The translations under genes were made by a program, and so were the position numbers. The notes under the pieces were generated by a model. The model saw only the letters and a program-made list of their open reading frames with translations. It had not been told where the DNA came from and did no database searches. A DNA stretch of 26,631 bases from JAFGCY01 sp964609245 (GTDB taxonomy: Bacteria > 4484-113 > JAFGCY01), in contig CAZSSB010000042.1 in the NCBI GenBank assembly GCA_964609245.1, forward strand, positions 1 through 26,631. Direction: 5' to 3'. Below, piece by piece: positions 14,747-22,042 of the stretch. Position 1 is the first letter of the stretch, and the number at the start of each line of letters is the position of its first letter.

Positions 14747-15484
14747 TCACGACGGGAAGGTGATCTTCCCGCCGTAGTGGCCCAACACCACCACCGTCGG
14801 CGCGTGCAGCACCAGCAGCACGGTGTAGGTCCAGAACCAGAAGCCCGCCGGCTCCAGGCCGTCCATCGCCAGCCAGCGCACCAGCAGCGCCGCGGCCGAC
14901 AGCGCCACCAGCACGATCGAGCCGCCCCACTTGACGCGGTAGATCGGCGTCATCACCGCCGCATAGTTGTAGTACCAGCTGACGATCCCGGTCGCAATCG
15001 AGGGAATGGTGGCCAGCGCGCAGACCGCAAGGTTGGCGAAGGCGATCCACTGCAGCGTCTCATAGACGCGCTGGTTACCGGTGAACAGCAAGCTGAGGAT
15101 CGCGAACACCGGCGCCACCGCGCCCAGCGCCGTCGGGAAGTGCACGGCGATGGGGTGCAGATGGTGGTCGAGGCTGAACTGCACCGGCGGGGGGATCGGC
15201 GGCGCCTCGGCCCCCGCCTCGCTCTCGACGTACAGAATGCCGACCACCGTCATGCGCTCCATCACATCGTCGTCGTGGGGCGCGGCCAGCATCGCGTCGG
15301 TCAGCTCCTCACCGGCGCTGTGCGCCCGCACGTGGACGCCGCCTCGCCACAGCTTGGAGTCCGTGACGTCGTAGACCTTGCCGCGGTAGGCCACGTAGGC
15401 CGCGCGGCCGTCCTTGCCGTCGTACTGCGCCAGTTCCTCGCGGCTGAATCGCCGCTGCCCGGTGGCTTGCTCCTGATCGGACAT
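14747..15484 (-). CDS. Cytochrome b5-like domain fused to a DUF2231 membrane domain
   Basis: 245 residues. The N-terminal part (about 12-85: 'RRFSREELAQYDGKDG', 'AYVAYRGKVYDVTDSKLW', 'HVRAHSAGEEL', 'VVGILYV') is a cytochrome b5-like heme-binding domain with His in the expected region. The C-terminal part begins 'HPIAVHFPTALGAVAP', the DUF2231 signature, and has four hydrophobic helices with further His residues that could bind heme. It probably moves electrons at the membrane. The ATG at 15484 is 8 nt after TACAAT, so it may be leaderless. The neighbouring cytochrome c lipoprotein is a possible partner. Confidence 0.85.
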   Translation of the reverse strand: MSDQEQATGQRRFSREELAQYDGKDGRAAYVAYRGKVYDVTDSKLWRGGVHVRAHSAGEELTDAMLAAPHDDDVMERMTVVGILYVESEAGAEAPPIPPPVQFSLDHHLHPIAVHFPTALGAVAPVFAILSLLFTGNQRVYETLQWIAFANLAVCALATIPSIATGIVSWYYNYAAVMTPIYRVKWGGSIVLVALSAAALLVRWLAMDGLEPAGFWFWTYTVLLVLHAPTVVVLGHYGGKITFPS

Positions 15485-15492
15485 TGAGGGCA

Positions 15493-15498
15493 ATTGTA
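15493..15498 (-). promoter_or_regulatory. Extended -10 box of the cytochrome b5/DUF2231 gene
   Basis: TGCTACAAT on the minus strand has both the TG extension and TACAAT. It ends 8 nt before the ATG, so the transcript would have a leader of 0-2 nt. Confidence 0.55.
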
Positions 15499-15546
15499 GC
15501 AACTACGGGCGTCCGCGACGGATACCCTGCCCTGCCGCCACTCGCG

Positions 15547-16626
15547 CTACGACTCGGGCGTGCCGTCGTTGAGCCAGGCCTGCAGCATCGCCAGCTGCTC
15601 GGCGGTCAGCGATAGCCCGGAGAACACCGGCGGCATGGTGCCGGCCTGCGATCTGATGTTGCCGCGATCGCTGCCGGCCAGCGCCGCCTCGTAGGTGTCG
15701 TAGTTGACCGACGTCGGGGCTCCGCTGCGCGCGCCGCCCGTCTTGCCGCTGTCGTGGCAGTTCATGCACACCGGTGCGAAGACCTGCGGCCGTACATCGC
15801 CGTCATAGGTCACGGGCGTCGCGCGCCAGGGCGCGCCACCGCTTACCCAGTCCTGGATCATCTGCTTATCGGCCGCATCGTGGGCTGAAGGATGGTCGCC
15901 CTGAACCATGGCCAGCGTACCGGCGGCGTCAGCCTGGGCATCGACATAGTTGTCCAGAATCACGCCGTCCACCGCCGAGCCGCTGCTGTGGCAGGGCATG
16001 CAGCTGGCATTCAGGAAGGGGCCCGCGTGCTCGACGTAGTTGGTCCGGCCGGGCGCCGGGCCGTCGACGACGACCACCGCGTGATCCAGCGTCAGCTCGT
16101 TGCCGCTGTGGGTCACCACCAGGAAGTAGAAGAAGCCGCCGCCCGAGACCAGGCCGGCGCCCGTCAGGTCGTAGTCCTTCGTCGCCGCAGTGACCGGACC
16201 GTCCAGCAGCCAACGGTCGTTGGCGTAGTCGGACAGCCCCACCCAGTACTCGTTGCCCGCGCTCAGCATGCCGTTGAGAGACAGCGACACCAGCGGATCA
16301 CCACCGGGCGGGAACGCGTACATCACGTAGGCCAGTCCGCCCGGGGCGGACGCGATCTCGATGGCGTCGCCCTTGTCCGTCGAGGTTCCGGAGCGCATGA
16401 AGGTCTCGCGGCCCAGGATGGTCTCCGGCACGTCAGCCGAGGCTTCGCGCAGCGTCGAGTCGTCGGCCGGCAGCGCCGGCAGTCCGGCCAACGGCGCGTC
16501 GAGCGAAGTCGCGTCGCCGGGCAGGCTGCCGGCGCCGGCGCAGCCCGCTCCATAGGCGATCAGAGCGATCAGCCCGAGCCAGCTGAGCGCGGTGCGCACC
16601 GTCAAACGCCTCAGAATGCTGTGCAT
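15547..16626 (-). CDS. Diheme c-type cytochrome lipoprotein
   Basis: 359 residues. The signal peptide ends in lipobox AYGAGC (Cys29). Residues 60-200 contain a Trp/Tyr/Gly-rich beta domain beginning 'VPETILGRETFMRSG' that I do not recognise. Two heme c motifs follow: CMPCH (209-213) and CMNCH (287-291), each followed by a short helical segment with a distal 'IQDWVSGGAPW' or 'LQAWLNDGTPES' ending typical of class I cytochrome c domains. It probably carries electrons on the outer face of the cytoplasmic membrane. The ATG at 16626 has GGAGG seven bases upstream; a longer frame start at 16794 lacks this. Confidence 0.87.
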   Translation of the reverse strand: MHSILRRLTVRTALSWLGLIALIAYGAGCAGAGSLPGDATSLDAPLAGLPALPADDSTLREASADVPETILGRETFMRSGTSTDKGDAIEIASAPGGLAYVMYAFPPGGDPLVSLSLNGMLSAGNEYWVGLSDYANDRWLLDGPVTAATKDYDLTGAGLVSGGGFFYFLVVTHSGNELTLDHAVVVVDGPAPGRTNYVEHAGPFLNASCMPCHSSGSAVDGVILDNYVDAQADAAGTLAMVQGDHPSAHDAADKQMIQDWVSGGAPWRATPVTYDGDVRPQVFAPVCMNCHDSGKTGGARSGAPTSVNYDTYEAALAGSDRGNIRSQAGTMPPVFSGLSLTAEQLAMLQAWLNDGTPES

Positions 16627-16755
16627 AGTCGTCCTCCAGGGATCACGAGAGCTGTGTCCGCGTATTGGATTGAGTACCCCGCCGCGGGCGCCACTATTTG
16701 AGTGCGCGTCGCACTGCCCCGGCCTGCCCGGCTTGCGCCGGGCTATCCGCGTGGG

Positions 16756-16761
16756 TAGACT
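16756..16761 (+). promoter_or_regulatory. -10 box and leader hairpin of hisS
   Basis: TAGACT predicts a start near 16768. The first transcribed bases can form a six-base GGCCCG/CGGGCC hairpin (16769-16790) with a 10-nt loop. A weak AAGG precedes the ATG at 16806. Confidence 0.35.
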
Positions 16762-16805
16762 ATGGCTCGGCCCGAGGACGATTCCGGGCCCCAAGGTTGG
16801 TGATC

Positions 16806-18257
16806 ATGGCGAAAGGTCGCAGAGTCAAGCCGCAGCTGCTGAAGGGCATGCAGGACGCCTGGCCCCCGCTGGCGCGCGGCCGCCAGCGGATGCTGGCGGT
16901 GATCGCCGAGGTCTGCGAGCGCTTCGGCTTCCTGCCCTTCGACACGCCGGTGATGGAAGAGCTCGAGGTGCTGCTCGGCCCCGAGCCCACCAGGGAGCAG
17001 CTGGCCGGCGTCTTCCATTTCACCAACCATGACGGCATCGACGTCGGCCTGCGCTACGAGCTGACCGGCTCGCTGGCGCGCCTCGTCGGCCAGTACCAGT
17101 TGGAGCTGGCGCGTCCCTTCCGCCGCTATCAGGTCGGCAACGCCTATCGCTGGGACAAGCCGGAGCCCGGCCGCTTCCGCGAGTTCCTGCAGTTCGACGT
17201 CGATATCGTCGGCAGCGCCTCGGTCGCCGCCGACGCCGAGATTATCGCCGTGATCGACGCAATCCTGAAGCAGCTGGGGATCGACGGCTACCGGATCCGG
17301 CTCAGCAACCGCAAGCTGCTCAACGCGCTGGGCCAGTGGGTCGGGGCCGACCCCGACCAGGCGCGCAGCATCTACCGGGTGATCGACAAACTCGATCGCT
17401 TCGATCGTGAGCGCATCCGCCTCGAGTTGGGGCCGGGGCTCGTCGACGACAGCGGCGACCCGATCGCCGGCCTCGGGCTGAGCGCGGAGCAGATCGCCGG
17501 CATCGACCGCTTCCTCGACCTGCCCTGCGCAGGCGACAACCCGGCGACGCTGGCCGCGGCGCGCGAGCTGCTCCAGAGCAGCGAGCTGGCCCAGGAGGGG
17601 CTGGACGAACTGGCCGAGATGCTCCCCTACGCTGAGGCCTTCGGCGTCGAGCCGGCGGTCATCAGGGCAGACCTGCATCTGGCCCGCGGGCTGGGCTACT
17701 ACACGGGCCCGATCTTCGAGGTGATCCTCACGGACCTGCCCGGCTTCGGCAGCATCTTCGGCGGCGGGCGCTACGACGAACTGCTGGAACGGTTCCTCGG
17801 CAGGGGCCAGGGCCTGCCGGCCACCGGCGCCAGTGTGGGGGTGGACCGCCTGCTGGCCGCGCTGGGCGAACTGGGGCGACAGGACGACACCTATGCCAGC
17901 ACTCAGGTGCTGGTAACGGTGATGGACCGCGGCAGACTGGCGGACTACATCGCGATGGTGCGCGAGCTGCGGGCGGCGGGGATCAGCGCCGAGGCCTACC
18001 TGGGGGGCGGCAACCTGGCCAGGCAGCTCAAGTACGCGGACCGGCTCGGCATCCCGCTGGCGGTGATCGCCGGCGAGGACGAGTTCGCCCGCGATGAGGT
18101 CAGTGTCAAGGACCTGCAGCTGGGGCGGCGCATCGCCGCCAAGGCCGAGAGCCGCGAGGAGTGGCAGCAGCTCAAACAGCAGTCCACAGTGGCCCGCGGC
18201 GAACTGACCGGCGCCCTGACGGAGCGTCTGAAAGACGCGGAGCCGGGAGGCGACTAG
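16806..18257 (+). CDS. hisS: Histidyl-tRNA synthetase
   Basis: 483 residues, class II synthetase. Motif 1 region 'FLPFDTPVMEEL', motif 2 'RRYQVGNAYRWDKPEPGR' followed by 'FREFLQFDVDIVG', the histidine-specific loop 'RADLHLARGLGYYTGPIFEV', motif 3 'GASVGVDRLLAAL', and a C-terminal anticodon-binding domain from about 395 ('TQVLVTVMD'). This makes it a synthetase rather than HisZ, which lacks the C-terminal domain. The motif 2 text recalls the alphaproteobacterial and eukaryote-like HisRS branch more than the E. coli type. It is transcribed divergently from the cytochrome c gene. Confidence 0.92.
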   Translation: MAKGRRVKPQLLKGMQDAWPPLARGRQRMLAVIAEVCERFGFLPFDTPVMEELEVLLGPEPTREQLAGVFHFTNHDGIDVGLRYELTGSLARLVGQYQLELARPFRRYQVGNAYRWDKPEPGRFREFLQFDVDIVGSASVAADAEIIAVIDAILKQLGIDGYRIRLSNRKLLNALGQWVGADPDQARSIYRVIDKLDRFDRERIRLELGPGLVDDSGDPIAGLGLSAEQIAGIDRFLDLPCAGDNPATLAAARELLQSSELAQEGLDELAEMLPYAEAFGVEPAVIRADLHLARGLGYYTGPIFEVILTDLPGFGSIFGGGRYDELLERFLGRGQGLPATGASVGVDRLLAALGELGRQDDTYASTQVLVTVMDRGRLADYIAMVRELRAAGISAEAYLGGGNLARQLKYADRLGIPLAVIAGEDEFARDEVSVKDLQLGRRIAAKAESREEWQQLKQQSTVARGELTGALTERLKDAEPGGD

Positions 18258-18272
18258 GCCCGGTCCCCGAGC

Positions 18273-19730
18273 CTACTCCGATTCGGCGGCCAACTGGGTC
18301 TTGTAGGCGCTGCGCACGAAAGCCTGGGCCTGCTCGGTCGTCTCCACCTCGCCGGCGGCCGTGGCCTCCAGCAATGCCGCCTTGAGCTGTCCAACCAGTT
18401 CGCCCGGCTCGATCCCCAGCAGCTGCATGATCGCGTGGCCGTCCAGCAGCACCGGCGGTGCCGCGATGCGGTCACGCGCGTAGTAGTGCCCCAGGATCTC
18501 GGCGGCCGCCGCTACGTGCTTCACCCAGAGTCCGGCACTGCTCTCGCCCCGGGTAGCCGCGCAGTCCGCCAGCGCGTGCAGCACCGCCAGCGGCGTGGCC
18601 TCCCCGAGGTTGCAGATGTAGCGGTAGACCAGCCGCGGGCTGAGTGGCAGATGGTCGCTGTAGAAACCCAGCCGCAGGTGCTCGCGGACCATCAGCAGCA
18701 CGAAGTCAATCTCGGCGGTGGCAAACTTCAGGCGCATCAGCAGCTGCGCCACCATCTCGGCTCCCAGCTCCTGGTGCTGGTGGAACGAAATGTGCCCGTC
18801 GGGCTGCTCCTCGCTGGTCGCGGGCTTGCCGATGTCATGCAGCAGCAGCGCCAGGCGCGTCAGCGCCCCCGCCGACGCCGCGCCGCTTACCTGCTCCGCC
18901 CAGGCGCTGTCCAGCTCCGCCCGCCAGCTCTCAAGCTCGGTCGGCAGCTGCACGCGCAGCAACTCCAGTTGCCGCAGGCACTCCAGGGTGTGCTGCCACA
19001 CGTCGAGGTGGTGAAAGGCGTTCTGGGAGCAGCTGCGGGCGTCCGCCAGCTGCGGGAACAGCTGCCACAGCACGCCATCCTCGCCGCACCACGCCAGCGT
19101 CTCAGGGACACCCTCCGCCGCGCCGAACCAGCGCACCAGCTCCTCGTGCACTCGCTCCGCCACGCAGTCGCCAATCAGTGGCGCCAATTCCCGCCAGGCC
19201 CGGCGCGTTTCGTCGTCCGGCTTGAGGCCACGCGTCGCTGCCAGCCGGTAGCCGCGCAGGATTCTGAGCGGATCCTCGACCAGGTTATCGCGGGCGACCA
19301 TCCTGAGCCGCCGCTCGTCCATGTCGAGCAGCCCGTCCGGGTGGACCAGAATCTCCTCCTCGCCCAGGTCCGCCCCCAGTCGCGAGACCAGCACGGCGAA
19401 GGTGTTGATCGAGTAGTCCCGCCGCCCAAGGTCGGCCATCAGGCCGCCGGCATGCAGCGGCGAGATGTCGATGAGATAGTCGTCGACCACCACGCGGTAG
19501 CTGGCGAAGCGGTGATTGAGCGTGAAGGGCCGCACGCCGAGCTTGGCCTCGATCAGGCCCAGCAACGCCTCCAGCGGCGCGGGGGCCGCCAGGTCGATGT
19601 CGCGGGTGGGCCGCCCCCAGTAGGTGTCGCGCAGGTAGCCGCCGACGAGGAACAAGTCCGGAATGTCCCGGAGCCGCGCCAGCACCTCCGGCGGGTTTCT
19701 CAAGGCGGCAACTAGCTGCTCCAGCCCCAC
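18273..19730 (-). CDS. cca: CCA-adding tRNA nucleotidyltransferase with HD domain
   Basis: 485 residues. Class II nucleotidyltransferase head: 'FLVGGYLRDTYWGRPTRDI' with the metal-binding D-x-D, then 'GRRDYSINTFAV' and 'NLVEDPLRILRGYRLA'. A C-terminal HD domain carries 'LLHDIGKPAT' and a downstream 'REHLRLGFY', as in E. coli-type enzymes with phosphohydrolase activity. It adds or repairs the 3' CCA of tRNAs; the tRNA-Ser in this window has no encoded CCA, so such an enzyme is needed. The start is GTG at 19730, 8 nt after TATAAC, likely leaderless. A poly(A) polymerase role is a less likely alternative. Confidence 0.9.
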   Translation of the reverse strand: MGLEQLVAALRNPPEVLARLRDIPDLFLVGGYLRDTYWGRPTRDIDLAAPAPLEALLGLIEAKLGVRPFTLNHRFASYRVVVDDYLIDISPLHAGGLMADLGRRDYSINTFAVLVSRLGADLGEEEILVHPDGLLDMDERRLRMVARDNLVEDPLRILRGYRLAATRGLKPDDETRRAWRELAPLIGDCVAERVHEELVRWFGAAEGVPETLAWCGEDGVLWQLFPQLADARSCSQNAFHHLDVWQHTLECLRQLELLRVQLPTELESWRAELDSAWAEQVSGAASAGALTRLALLLHDIGKPATSEEQPDGHISFHQHQELGAEMVAQLLMRLKFATAEIDFVLLMVREHLRLGFYSDHLPLSPRLVYRYICNLGEATPLAVLHALADCAATRGESSAGLWVKHVAAAAEILGHYYARDRIAAPPVLLDGHAIMQLLGIEPGELVGQLKAALLEATAAGEVETTEQAQAFVRSAYKTQLAAESE

Positions 19731-19738
19731 TGCTCGAT

Positions 19739-19744
19739 GTTATA
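19739..19744 (-). promoter_or_regulatory. -10 box of cca
   Basis: TATAAC on the minus strand, 8 nt before the GTG start. It lies in the 73-bp divergent cca-recX spacer, separate from the recX box. Confidence 0.45.
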
Positions 19745-19791
19745 GCACGCAGCAGCGGGCCGCGCAGGGGGATGCTCGGCGCACCCTGTCC

Positions 19792-19797
19792 TACAAT
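19792..19797 (+). promoter_or_regulatory. -10 box of recX
   Basis: TACAAT ends exactly 6 nt before the GTG at 19804, so transcription would begin at the start codon itself. No -35 or ribosome binding site is seen. Confidence 0.5.
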
Positions 19798-19803
19798 GCC
19801 TGG

Positions 19804-20547
19804 GTGCCCGTCATTCTGAAGCTGATCCCGCGCCGCCGCAAGACCTGGGTCGAACTGGTACCCGACCAGGGCGACAGCATCCGCCTGCCCCTGGAGCAAC
19901 TGCCGGCGGCACTGACGGCCGGCAGCAGCATCGACCCGGCGCAGTGGGAGGCACTGTGTACGGCGGCCGGCTACTGGAGCCTGCTCGATCGCGCGCTGCG
20001 GCTGCTGGGGCGCCGCGAGCACTTCACCGCGGAACTGAGGCGCAAGCTGCAGCGCTACACCTTCGACCGCGATCTGGTGCAGCGCGTGCTGGCGGAGTGC
20101 CAGCATCGGGGCTACCTCGACGACGAGCGCGCCGCCGGCATCGTCGTCCAGCAGCTGGTGGCCCGCGGCGGCCTGGGCCGCGCCCGCCTGCGGTACGAAC
20201 TGCAGCGCCGCGGCTGCCGAACCGCGCTGGCGCGCCAGGCGATCGCGGAGCACGCCGCCGACCTTGATGAACGGGTTGAAGTGGAGCGGTTGCTCAGCGG
20301 CCGGCGGCGGCAGCTTGCCTCGCGCGCCCGGCGGCTGCGCGCCAAGCAGGCCAGCAGCGGCAAGCCCGCGGCCGGCGACTTCGAGTTGCGGCGCCAGCTC
20401 GGCGCGGCGATTCTCAGCTACCTGGCCGGGCGAGGCTTCAGCTCGGAGATCGCCCGTCGCGCCGCCAGCGGGCTGGCCCAGGAACTGGTCAGCGAAACGG
20501 AGGCGCCGCCACCAGCGGAGCCCGCCCCCGATCAGCCGGCGGACTAG
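19804..20547 (+). CDS. recX: RecX-family regulator of RecA
   Basis: 247 residues. The core 'RALRLLGRREHFTAELRRKL' followed by 'FDRDLVQRVLAECQHRGYLDDERAA' and the second helical repeat 'GLGRARLRYELQRRG' match RecX, which binds RecA filaments and blocks their extension. The N-terminal 60 residues and the C-terminal Pro/Ala-rich tail are extra to the three-repeat core. I chose the GTG at 19804 because it follows the -10 box at leaderless distance; an open frame extends further upstream, but into the cca region. No recA gene is nearby. Its TAG overlaps the TAG of the CinA-type gene. Confidence 0.88.
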   Translation: MPVILKLIPRRRKTWVELVPDQGDSIRLPLEQLPAALTAGSSIDPAQWEALCTAAGYWSLLDRALRLLGRREHFTAELRRKLQRYTFDRDLVQRVLAECQHRGYLDDERAAGIVVQQLVARGGLGRARLRYELQRRGCRTALARQAIAEHAADLDERVEVERLLSGRRRQLASRARRLRAKQASSGKPAAGDFELRRQLGAAILSYLAGRGFSSEIARRAASGLAQELVSETEAPPPAEPAPDQPAD

Positions 20548-21269
20548 TCGGCCAGGCCTTCCAGCTCCGCTCTGAACTGGGCGGCCACCCGCTCGACCTC
20601 CTCCGCGTCGAGGCCGTGGACGGCGATCCTGACCGTCCAGCCGCCGTCCTTGAGCTGCGGGTAGCTGCCGAAGTGCACGCCGGGATGAGCCTCGGCATAG
20701 CGCTGCATGGTAGCCGCGAACAGCGACTCGCGCGCTGGCGACTGGAAGCGGACGAAGTGCTCCGGCCGGCCCTGGAACCGTTCGGCGACGGCCGCCCACA
20801 TCGCCTGCATCACCGCCGGCACGCCCGGAAAGACGTAGACGTTCTCCAGCTTGAATCCCGGGGCGTTGACCCCCTCTCCCCACAGCAGCTCGCAGCCGAC
20901 GGGCAGCCGCCACATCTCGCGCTGGCCCGGGTTGAGCGTCAGGCCCCGCTCTCGCTCGAAGCGCGCCAGCCGCTCCTCGTCGATTGAGATCTCTACCTCA
21001 AAGGCGGCGGCCACGGCGGCCCGCGTCAGGTCGTCGGGCGTCGGGCCGATCCCGCCGCAGCACAACACGTAGTGATGGGTGTCGGCCAGCAGGCGCACCC
21101 AGGCCGCGATCGTCTCCAGGTCGTCGGGCACCGTCGCGGCCAGATCCACCGCTACGCCGCGACGCGTCAGCTCGCCGCCCAGAAAGGCCTTGTTGGTGTC
21201 CAGCGTGTCGCCGCGCAGGACTTCGTCGCCGATCGTGAGGATCGCCGCGCTGGGAACCTTTTCCGCCAT
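20544..21269 (-). CDS. CinA N-terminal-type / molybdopterin-binding fold protein
   Basis: 241 residues, only the COG1058-type domain. 'AAILTIGDEVLRGDTLDTN' at the N-terminus and 'YVLCCGGIGPTPDDLTRAA' are the signature loops of the MoaB/MogA-like fold in CinA. 'NVYVFPGVPAVMQAMW' matches the family's 'PGVPxEM' region. The C-terminal nicotinamide nucleotide amidase domain of full CinA is absent. The domain in other proteins hydrolyses ADP-ribose or FAD-like pyrophosphates; activity here is not shown. The ATG is 7 nt after TATTGT and may be leaderless. Convergent with recX, with overlapping stops. Confidence 0.87.
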   Translation of the reverse strand: MAEKVPSAAILTIGDEVLRGDTLDTNKAFLGGELTRRGVAVDLAATVPDDLETIAAWVRLLADTHHYVLCCGGIGPTPDDLTRAAVAAAFEVEISIDEERLARFERERGLTLNPGQREMWRLPVGCELLWGEGVNAPGFKLENVYVFPGVPAVMQAMWAAVAERFQGRPEHFVRFQSPARESLFAATMQRYAEAHPGVHFGSYPQLKDGGWTVRIAVHGLDAEEVERVAAQFRAELEGLAD

Positions 21270-21275
21270 GACCGG

Positions 21276-21282
21276 TACAATA
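21276..21282. promoter_or_regulatory. Overlapping bidirectional -10 element
   Basis: TACAATA reads TACAAT on the plus strand (8 nt before ATG at 21290) and TATTGT on the minus strand (7 nt before ATG at 21269). Both divergent genes may thus start leaderless transcripts from the same seven bases; the gap between start codons is 20 bp. Confidence 0.5.
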
Positions 21283-21289
21283 ACATGGG

Positions 21290-22042
21290 ATGGGCTACAA
21301 GCTCCTGATTGCGCTGATCTGGCTTGCCGTGCCGGTCACCGGATACTTCCTGGCGCGCCAGGACTACGAGGGCTACCTGACGTCGAGCCGCATCCAGCGC
21401 GTCGACTGCGAGGCACGGGTGGAGGTGCTGCGCCGCTACAGCCGGCTGATGTCGATGCGGGCCTCGCAGATTCCCGGCATCGTCGACGCCGGAACCCGCT
21501 CGGCCTGGCAGCAGCAGTGGAACATCGTGCAACGCGGCATGGAGGACGAGCAGCGGGGACTGCGGCTCAGCGAGCCGATCCACTACCCCCAGACTGACGC
21601 CCAGCTGCTGACGCTGGAGCAGCAGCTGACCAGCCAGGAAAGCGCCATCGAGCGCGCCGCCCGGGAGCGGGACGCCTACATCAAGGCCGGCGGCGGCCTC
21701 GAGGAACTGGCGATCGAGCTCGAGCGAGCCCGCGGCGTCGCCGAGTACTACCGCTCGATCGGCGCGTTCGGCATCTACCAGCTGATTCGCGACGATATCC
21801 GCAGCTGGGAGCAGGACTACGAGCGGCGCCTCATGGAACGAAACGCGCGCGCCCGGGCCACCGAGAGCGCCCTCGATGAGGCGACCCAGCTGCGCGACAC
21901 AATCCAGCGGGGCGTCAGCGGGATCGACACCTATCTCGACGCCGACCAGCAGCTTACCTACCAGGCTGAGTTACAGGCGCGCCTGGCGCGCTTCGATCTG
22001 CGCGCCGCGCTGGAGGAACTGATCGGCCTCGACCGCGGCTAG
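21290..22042 (+). CDS. Membrane-anchored coiled-coil protein of unknown function
   Basis: 250 residues. One hydrophobic segment at residues 3-21 ('YKLLIALIWLAVPVTGYFL') is a signal anchor, with no clear cleavage site. The rest is charged and helical with heptad-like Leu spacing, especially 100-170 and 185-250, so a long coiled coil outside the membrane is likely. No family was recognised. It has no Shine-Dalgarno sequence and lies 8 nt after TACAAT. It shares a promoter region with the CinA-type gene and its stop codon overlaps that of the SIR2-TPR gene. Confidence 0.72.
   Translation: MGYKLLIALIWLAVPVTGYFLARQDYEGYLTSSRIQRVDCEARVEVLRRYSRLMSMRASQIPGIVDAGTRSAWQQQWNIVQRGMEDEQRGLRLSEPIHYPQTDAQLLTLEQQLTSQESAIERAARERDAYIKAGGGLEELAIELERARGVAEYYRSIGAFGIYQLIRDDIRSWEQDYERRLMERNARARATESALDEATQLRDTIQRGVSGIDTYLDADQQLTYQAELQARLARFDLRAALEELIGLDRG

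Noticed and set aside
18254..18276. Intrinsic terminators between convergent genes
   Set aside because: No GC-rich hairpin followed by a T-run was found at this or any other convergent junction; most junctions have no spacer at all.
19285..20913. Minus-strand frame of 542 codons across cca, recX and the CinA-type gene
   Set aside because: It overlaps three recognisable genes and their promoters and has a shadow-like composition.
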